A stretch of DNA of 64,000 bases, from assembly GCF_013378445.1 (NCBI RefSeq), contig NZ_JABXYK010000007.1:62001-126000 (forward strand), read 5' to 3'. The notes below the pieces were generated by a model. That model worked only from the letters and a program-made list of their open reading frames with translations. It made no database searches and was not told where the DNA came from. The position numbers were made by a program, and so were the translations under genes. Shown piece after piece: positions 58,788-64,000 of this stretch. Origin of the DNA: Mycoplana rhizolycopersici (GTDB taxonomy: Bacteria > Pseudomonadota > Alphaproteobacteria > Rhizobiales > Rhizobiaceae). Each line of letters opens with the position of its first letter. Position 1 is the stretch's first letter.

Positions 58788-60290
58788 TCAGCCGAAGAGC
58801 GCATTGAGGATGCCGAACACGATCGCCCCCGACATTGCAGTCAGCGGCACCGTGATGATCCATGCGGCGATGATGGTCATGAAGTGCGATCGGCGCACCA
58901 GCCGGCGCCGCCGAGTTTCCTCGGGATTGTTGTCTTCCGGGTCTTCGCTTGCGACCATCCCGCCGCGCTTGCGGATGTAGTCGAGGCGCCGCCGCGCGTG
59001 TCTTGTGTACCACTCACGGAAGAAGCCGACGCCGAAGACGGAGCCAACTGCGACGTGCGTCGAACTCACCGGCATGCCGAGGGCGGTTGCCACGAGCACC
59101 GTGACGGCGGCCGAAAGTGCGACGCAGTAGGCCCGCATCGGGTTGAGCTTGGTGATGTCCTTGCCGACGATGTCGATCAGCTTCGGCCCGAACAGCAAGA
59201 GGCCGATTGCGATGCCGAGCGCGCCGATCAGCATCACCCATCGCGGCAGGCCGTCGCCGCTTGCCGCCTGCAGGTTGTCCGTCGCGTGCACGATAGCCGC
59301 CAGCGGCCCGATTGCGTTCGAAACGTCGTTTGCGCCGTGGGCGAAGGAGAGCAGGACGGCGGAAAAGATCAGCGGCACGCGGAAAAGGGTGCGAAGGGAC
59401 TGGTTGCGGTTCTCAAGCCCGATCGACTGGCGGGCGATGTAGGGAATGCTTACCGCGTAGACGAGCCCGCCGGTGGCAACGCCGACAAGCAGTGATTGGC
59501 CAAGACCGAGATCCGTCATGTGCGCCAGCGGGCTGATCAGGAGATAGGCGGCGAAGCTGCCGGTCATCAGGCCGATCAACACTGGCACCCAGCGCCGTGC
59601 CGCGACGATCTTGTCGTCGCGGTAGACGATCGTTTCCTTGATGAAGAAGAGGAACAGCGCGGCGATCATGCCGCCCAGCAGCGGCGAGACGACCCAACTC
59701 GTGGCGATGCCGGACATCAGCGCCCAGTCGACCGAGGTGGGCCCGGCGGCCGCAATGCCCGCGCCCATGACGGCGCCGACGATGGCGTGCGTCGTCGAGA
59801 TCGGCGCTCCCAGGCGTGTTGCGACGTTGATCCAGCCCGCAGCCGCCAGCAATGCGGCCAGCATCGCCCAGATGAGCGTCGACGCCGGCATCGACGAGGG
59901 CGGGATGATGCCTTCCGAAATCGTTGCGACGACATTCTGCCCCGCGATCATCGCCCCGAGCGTCTCGAAGATCGCCGCGATGACCAGCGCAGCTCCCATG
60001 GTGAGCGCGCGCGAGCCCACGGCGGGGCTGACATTGTTCGCGACGTCGTTCGCGCCGATGTTCATCGCCATGTAGGCGGCGAGTGCCGCGCCGGCGACGA
60101 TGATGGCAGCCCCCGGCAGATCGATGACGTAGGAGCCGGCCACGATCATCGCAAGCGCCAGGAAGATCATTCCGATGCCGGGGGCAACGAGGCCGCGCGA
60201 GACGAAATGCGCCGCCTCCTCGACACGCGTCAGCTTGTCGAGGTCCTTGTCCAGTGTGGGCTTGGTCAGCCGTTTGGGGGAATTCTGCAT
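58788..60290 (-). CDS. pit: Inorganic phosphate transporter, PiT family
   Basis: 500 residues, about ten membrane helices. The duplicated PiT signatures are [14 protein letters not shown] (N-terminal half) and [14 protein letters not shown] (C-terminal half). The ATG at 60290 has GGAG nearby; a GTG at 60308 would add six residues. It imports metal-phosphate with protons. The PhoU-like partner that often precedes pit in rhizobia is not present here; a Nudix gene is upstream instead. Confidence 0.95.
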   Translation of the reverse strand: MQNSPKRLTKPTLDKDLDKLTRVEEAAHFVSRGLVAPGIGMIFLALAMIVAGSYVIDLPGAAIIVAGAALAAYMAMNIGANDVANNVSPAVGSRALTMGAALVIAAIFETLGAMIAGQNVVATISEGIIPPSSMPASTLIWAMLAALLAAAGWINVATRLGAPISTTHAIVGAVMGAGIAAAGPTSVDWALMSGIATSWVVSPLLGGMIAALFLFFIKETIVYRDDKIVAARRWVPVLIGLMTGSFAAYLLISPLAHMTDLGLGQSLLVGVATGGLVYAVSIPYIARQSIGLENRNQSLRTLFRVPLIFSAVLLSFAHGANDVSNAIGPLAAIVHATDNLQAASGDGLPRWVMLIGALGIAIGLLLFGPKLIDIVGKDITKLNPMRAYCVALSAAVTVLVATALGMPVSSTHVAVGSVFGVGFFREWYTRHARRRLDYIRKRGGMVASEDPEDNNPEETRRRRLVRRSHFMTIIAAWIITVPLTAMSGAIVFGILNALFG

Positions 60291-60354
60291 GGAGTGCTCC
60301 AAGGTCACGGTGCACTAATGCCTCAGGACCGCGAGAGCAATACGCGTGTAAGGT

Positions 60355-60876
60355 TCACGCCGACGCTTTTTTCGCCGCGGGGAGCGGCTGCGCCGCCTGA
60401 AAGGCTTCCTCGAACCGGCGGATAAGCTGCTTGAGGCCCGGTTCCGCCACGCGCGCGGCGGCTTCCGCGCAGGTGACCCATTCGAGCTTGCGCTGGCTCT
60501 TTTCGGGAAAGTTCTTGCACAGGTCGTCCACTTCCAGTGCGTAGACGTTGACCTTGCAGGGAACTGTCAGCCCCTTGGAAATTCCCTTGTCGTACATGTA
60601 GTAGCCGATCGCTTCCTGGTGGACCGTGCCCTTGACGCCGGCCTCCTCGTAGGCCTCCTGCTCGGCCACTGCCCATGCGGGCTTGCCCTCCATCGGCCAG
60701 CCCTTTGGGATCACCCACCGGCCCGTGTCGCGGCTGGTGATCACCAGCACTTCGATCTGGCCACGCTTCTTCTTGTAGCGGTAGCAGAGCGCCGAATATT
60801 GCATCCGCGCGGGCCGCCGGAACATCAGTCGCACGTCGCTGGCGATACGGTGCACGAGGCTCACTTTTTTCTTCAT
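60355..60876 (-). CDS. Nudix hydrolase (DIPP-like)
   Basis: 173 residues. The Nudix box is GWPMEGKPAWAVAEQEAYEE followed by AGV (about residues 59-81). The catalytic EExGV is kept, but the R of the canonical REUxEE core is Q and the preceding conserved E is K. Core context WVIPKGWPM is typical of diphosphoinositol/dinucleotide polyphosphate hydrolases. The C-terminus is Ala/Lys-rich. It lies 64 nt upstream of pit, so a phosphate-related role is possible. Confidence 0.87.
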   Translation of the reverse strand: MKKKVSLVHRIASDVRLMFRRPARMQYSALCYRYKKKRGQIEVLVITSRDTGRWVIPKGWPMEGKPAWAVAEQEAYEEAGVKGTVHQEAIGYYMYDKGISKGLTVPCKVNVYALEVDDLCKNFPEKSQRKLEWVTCAEAAARVAEPGLKQLIRRFEEAFQAAQPLPAAKKASA

Positions 60877-61010
60877 TCCTTTCCAGCCGCTTGTCAGGCT
60901 GATTCGTTGACGCAGGATGGCTGAAGTATGAGCGCATTTGCGTGCCTGTAAACGCCGCGCTCAGGTCGCGATTTGCGATAGGCGGAAAAAACGGGCAAAA
61001 AACGGCGGTG

Positions 61011-61820
61011 CTAGTCGCTTTTTCCCGCAGCGTTGCGCTGCTGCATCCTGAGTTGCGAGATCCGCTGCCACTCACCGGTGCGCTCCGCCTCGCGGATCGC
61101 CTCGGCAATATGGTCGATATGGGCCTCTGCGGCCGCCCGGGCGGCGGGCGGGTCGGCGCGCACGATCGCCGCGCAGATCGCTTCGTGCTGGGAAAGAAGC
61201 TGGCTGCGGGCATGATCGGAGGCGAAGACCAGGTGGCGGTGGAAGAAAATGCCCTGTTCGAGAAGCCGGTAGCAGGACCGCAGCGTGTGCAGCAGGATGA
61301 TGTTGTGGGCGGCCTCGCCTATGGCATTATGAAAATCGACGTCCGCCGCAAGCTCGTCTTCGAAGCGTCCGCTCGCATGGGCCCTGCGCATGTCCGCGAC
61401 GATGCCCTTGAGCACCTGGCGGTCGATGTCGGTTGCGCGCTGCGCGGCAAGCTCCGCCGTGATCCCCTCCAGCGCCCGCCGGTATTCGAGGTAGTCGGCG
61501 GTGGCGCGCTGGTGGCGTGCGATCAGCTCGACGACCGGGCGCGAAAAGACTTGGCCGATGATGTCGGCAACGTAAGTGCCGCCGCCGTGATGGCTGACGA
61601 GCAGGCCGCGCGCCTCCAGTTCCTTCAGCGCCTCGCGCAGGATCGGGCGCGACACGTCGAAGCGCTGCGACAGTTCGCGTTCACCGGGCAGCCGGTCGCC
61701 GTCCCGGAGCACGCCTTCCAGCAGCAGAAGCTCGATCTGGCGCACCACTTCGTCCGCCGTGCGGCCGTGGCTGACGCGGGCGAACAGATCCAGGGCGTGG
61801 CGTGCGGACGAGGTCTCCAT
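61011..61820 (-). CDS. GntR-family regulator, FadR (FCD) subgroup
   Basis: 269 residues. Winged helix at about 20-90 (GDRLPGERELSQRFDVSRPI, LREALKELEARGLL) and a helical FCD sensor (about 100-245) with His metal ligands in DVDFHNAIGEAAHN and LSQHEAICAAI. Similar to PdhR/LldR-type regulators of organic acid use. Divergent from the DUF3422 gene across a near-palindrome. Confidence 0.92.
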   Translation of the reverse strand: METSSARHALDLFARVSHGRTADEVVRQIELLLLEGVLRDGDRLPGERELSQRFDVSRPILREALKELEARGLLVSHHGGGTYVADIIGQVFSRPVVELIARHQRATADYLEYRRALEGITAELAAQRATDIDRQVLKGIVADMRRAHASGRFEDELAADVDFHNAIGEAAHNIILLHTLRSCYRLLEQGIFFHRHLVFASDHARSQLLSQHEAICAAIVRADPPAARAAAEAHIDHIAEAIREAERTGEWQRISQLRMQQRNAAGKSD

Positions 61821-61846
61821 GTGCGAAAGATAGCAGCCGGGAACGA

Positions 61847-61867
61847 CTGGTCAATAAACTTGTCCAG
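61847..61867. promoter_or_regulatory. GntR operator candidate
   Basis: CTGGTCAA-TAAAC-TTGTCCAG is an inverted repeat with one mismatch, 27 nt before the GntR start and about 96 nt before the DUF3422 gene. Confidence 0.5.
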
Positions 61868-61962
61868 CAGGAATTTCTCTGGATGCGTCAAAGCGCCGTT
61901 TCCTTCCCGAATTGCGGTTTGCTAAACAGGCGGCAGACGATGCCGAGAGGGGACGACAAGGC

Positions 61963-63240
61963 ATGACAAAGGGAAGCTTTGCTTTTCCGCCCGCGGCGCA
62001 GCGCGCCCAGGCGCTGGGCGAGATACACGCAAGACCCTACACCCTGGTGCCGTCGCCGCGCGTCATCTTCCAGCTCGCCTTCCTGACCGAAGGCGGATCG
62101 ACGGTGGACCATGCGGTTCTCGCGGACCTGTCGCGCTCGCGCGGGGTCTCGCCGCCGGCCCGCGACGCCAGCCATCACGCAATGAGCTGGGGGCAGGGCA
62201 CGCTGCGCTGGGAGCGGCACACCGAGTTCTCGACCTATTTCTGGGATTGCCCGGTGCCGGAGCGGTTCGGCGACGTGGTGCCGGTGCATCCCTTCGGCGA
62301 CAGCTTTTCGCCGCCCGGCACGCTGATCTCCGGCATCCGCCTGGAAATCCGCCCGGATACGCCGCAGACGCGGGATGCGATCTCGGTCTTCGATCCGACC
62401 AGCCTCTGCTACAGCGAGGTGAAGGACGGGCAGGCGGTCATCGTCACCGACTTCCGCCAGAACGGCGATGGGCTGACGCAGATCCTCGTCATCGACCGCG
62501 GCATGAGTGAGGCGGGACGCGGCGCACTGGTCCAGCGACTGCTGGATATCGAGACCTACCGCACGCTTGCGATGATGGGGCTGCCGCTGGCTCAGTCGCT
62601 GTCGCCGGAGATCCGCCGTATCGAGGACGGGCTGACCGCCGTCACCCAGCGCATGAAGCAGCACGCCCGTGACGAGGCGGATACGATGCTGACGGAGATT
62701 ACGCGGCTTGCTGCCGAGCTGGAGGCCAATGCCGCCCTCAGCCTCTATCGGTTTGGCGCCAGCCGCGCCTATTACGGCATCGTCCAGGAACGCGTGCGCA
62801 CGCTCGCCGAAGTCGCCACGCCGGGCTACGAGACGCTCGGCTTCTTCCTGGAGCGCCGGTTGGCACCCGCCATGCGCACCTGCCAGTCGGTGGAGGAGCG
62901 CCAGGCGAACCTTTCGCGCAAGCTAGCTCGTGCGACCGCGCTTCTGCGAAGCTGGATCGACGTCGAGCTCGAGCAACTGAACGCCACCTTGCTGAATTCG
63001 ATGGACCGGCGCGCCAAGCTGCAGCTGCGCCTGCAGCAGACGGTGGAGGGGTTGTCGGTCGCGGCGATCTCCTATTACGTCGTCGGCCTGTTCGGCTATC
63101 TGGCGAAGGCGGCGCACGGCCTCGGCCTGCCCGTCAAGCCGGAGACGCTGACCGGGTTGTCGGTCCCTGTGGTGGTGTTAGGCATGTGGCTGCTGGTGCG
63201 CGCTATCCGGCGCAAGCATGCAGAAGAGGACGCGCACTGA
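61963..63240 (+). CDS. DUF3422 membrane-anchored protein
   Basis: 425 residues from the ATG at 61963. Conserved DUF3422 start (LGEIHARPYTLVPSPRVIFQ) and central WERHTEFSTYFW. A long helical region (about 225-370, with RLAAELEANAALSLYRFGAS) leads to two C-terminal membrane helices (about 372-390 and 402-420) and a basic tail. Function unknown; the fold suggests a large cytoplasmic domain tethered to the inner membrane. Divergent from the GntR gene. Confidence 0.9.
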   Translation: MTKGSFAFPPAAQRAQALGEIHARPYTLVPSPRVIFQLAFLTEGGSTVDHAVLADLSRSRGVSPPARDASHHAMSWGQGTLRWERHTEFSTYFWDCPVPERFGDVVPVHPFGDSFSPPGTLISGIRLEIRPDTPQTRDAISVFDPTSLCYSEVKDGQAVIVTDFRQNGDGLTQILVIDRGMSEAGRGALVQRLLDIETYRTLAMMGLPLAQSLSPEIRRIEDGLTAVTQRMKQHARDEADTMLTEITRLAAELEANAALSLYRFGASRAYYGIVQERVRTLAEVATPGYETLGFFLERRLAPAMRTCQSVEERQANLSRKLARATALLRSWIDVELEQLNATLLNSMDRRAKLQLRLQQTVEGLSVAAISYYVVGLFGYLAKAAHGLGLPVKPETLTGLSVPVVVLGMWLLVRAIRRKHAEEDAH

Positions 63241-63382
63241 TCGCGGCTGCAGACGTTTGGTCGCTGTCATGATGGCACACCCGAACAGAAATCGAGACAG
63301 CACAGCTTGGCCGGAAATTCCTGAAGCGCGTGCGATCATCGACACATCGAGAGCGGGTGACATAGGACGATCAGGGGACCTG

Positions 63383-63825
63383 ATGAAAAAGAGACGCGAA
63401 CCGCCGATAGATTTGAACGCGCTCCGACCAAGCGCGAAGAAAGAGGTAGCAAAAAGCTATGCGGCTTCTCTCATGTCCAGCACAAAATGGCGAACGGTTT
63501 TCGAAGTGTTGGCGGCCGCGGATATCGATGTAAAAGGCGTCGGAGTATAATTCGTCGGCAATCAAAAGGAATGGTCTCCTGTATTTCCAGGATTGTATTC
63601 GCCTCATGACTATATAGATTTTCGCCTTTGAATATTTATCCCTTGGTGGAGATCGAGCGGATTGAGTTTAGGCGTATCGTGGTTAAAGAGCGGCCGAACA
63701 ATGTGGCTGCGGAACGCGTACCGCAAGACATCGATGCTATGCTAGCCGCGATCGAAGCCACGGGAAAGCTCTTCCCCATTGAAACAACCGAGCAAGGTTT
63801 CCGCATCATCGGGCACGTGAAGTAG
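63383..63825 (+). pseudogene. DUF6678-like gene broken by an in-frame stop and a frameshift
   Basis: From the ATG at 63383 (AGGGGACC before it), the product begins MKKRREPPIDLNALRPSAKK and contains LMSSTKWRTVFEVL, the DUF6678-type start. A TAA at 63548-63550 interrupts it after VKGVGV. The same frame continues FVGNQKEWSPVFPGLYSPHD up to a TGA at 63629. The rest (NIYPLVEIERIEFRRIVVKE to GFRIIGHVK, stop 63823-63825) is one base back, in the -1 frame. The three pieces read as one protein of about 145 residues. Base composition is lower in GC than the core. Family assignment is from memory of the pattern. Confidence 0.6.
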
Positions 63826-63911
63826 GTAGGTGTCTTCTCTGAAAGCATTCATTGCCGGACAACGACCGCTAGAAGGCCCAAAGGAGACGCGACGAGACGG
63901 CAGTTCCGACG

Positions 63912-64000
63912 CTAAGCGATCTTGAGAGCGGCCAGGTCACCATTGCTCAAGGATGTCAAATTGGCTTCGATCTTCTCGATCGACCAATCCCACCAGGCAA
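63912..64000 (-). CDS. CatB-like acetyltransferase, C-terminal end only
   Basis: The last 28 codons and stop (63912-63914) of a gene that continues past the window. The sequence AWWDWSIEKIEANLTSLSNG, then DLAALKIA, matches the C-terminal helix of hexapeptide xenobiotic acetyltransferases (CatB/Vat type), where WWDW and the following helix are characteristic. Only the end is visible, so substrate and completeness are unknown. Confidence 0.65.
   Translation of the reverse strand, partial: AWWDWSIEKIEANLTSLSNGDLAALKIA

Overview
The window is about 64 kb of high-GC, densely coded chromosome-type DNA from an alphaproteobacterium, most likely Rhizobiaceae (Sinorhizobium/Ensifer, Shinella or Rhizobium-like). 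Pointers to this are FixK/FNR-type operators, a class II (plant-type) glutamate-cysteine ligase, DUF1127, DUF899 and DUF3422 proteins, RIME-like intergenic palindromes, carbohydrate ABC operons with FadR-type GntR regulators, and an RTX protein made of calcium-binding repeats. The species was not determined.

Layout. 1-8.6 kb: a truncated MaoC/phosphate-acetyltransferase gene faces, across a consensus FNR/FixK box, an HlyD-RbbA-YhhJ transporter operon that runs into phosphoketolase (xfp). Xfp and Pta together would turn sugar phosphates into acetyl-CoA, plausibly under low oxygen. 8.9-12.4 kb: a DadA-like oxidoreductase, a Crp/Fnr regulator and a HI0933-type flavoprotein. 12.5-16.5 kb: a molybdate locus (short ModE, modABC, a predicted ModE operator shared with trmO) and, just beyond, a frameshifted Mop-domain remnant behind an SDR gene. 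17.3-25.6 kb: a GlcD-like oxidoreductase divergent from an operon of GntR regulator, trans-sulfuration-type PLP enzyme and complete sugar-type ABC importer, with RIME-like repeats. 25.7-31.7 kb: GST, an outer-membrane barrel, omega-transaminase with a divergent XRE-cupin regulator, and a Cache-HAMP adenylate cyclase. 31.9-39.5 kb: a 986-aa RTX protein, hemN with an FNR-like box, a DUF899 pair, and a regulator with two winged helices beside a beta-propeller protein.

39.9-41.2 kb is a small accessory patch: a GFA-family protein, an orphan ORF and an integrase remnant directly 3' of tRNA-Gln(CTG), which looks like the scar of an old genomic island. 41.6-50 kb is housekeeping (ppx, rlmE, guaB) mixed with an MFS exporter, an MBL hydrolase and a Zn alcohol dehydrogenase that has a consensus FNR box. 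50-55.4 kb: dienelactone hydrolase, divergent oxyR/katA, and an LrhA-like LysR gene divergent from a DUF1127 gene. 55.5-63.2 kb: a mostly minus-strand block (DUF937, gshA, rsmE, pit, Nudix, GntR) and a DUF3422 membrane protein. After 63.24 kb base composition drops; this tail holds a DUF6678-like pseudogene (in-frame stop plus frameshift) and the end of a CatB-like acetyltransferase.

Themes. Three FNR-type boxes (upstream of the xfp/pta region, hemN and adhP) suggest a microaerobic regulon. No complete phage, IS element, CRISPR array or clear defence system is visible. The strongest unexplained items are the Mop remnant, the tRNA-Gln island scar, the PLP enzyme inside a sugar ABC operon, and the broken DUF6678-like gene.
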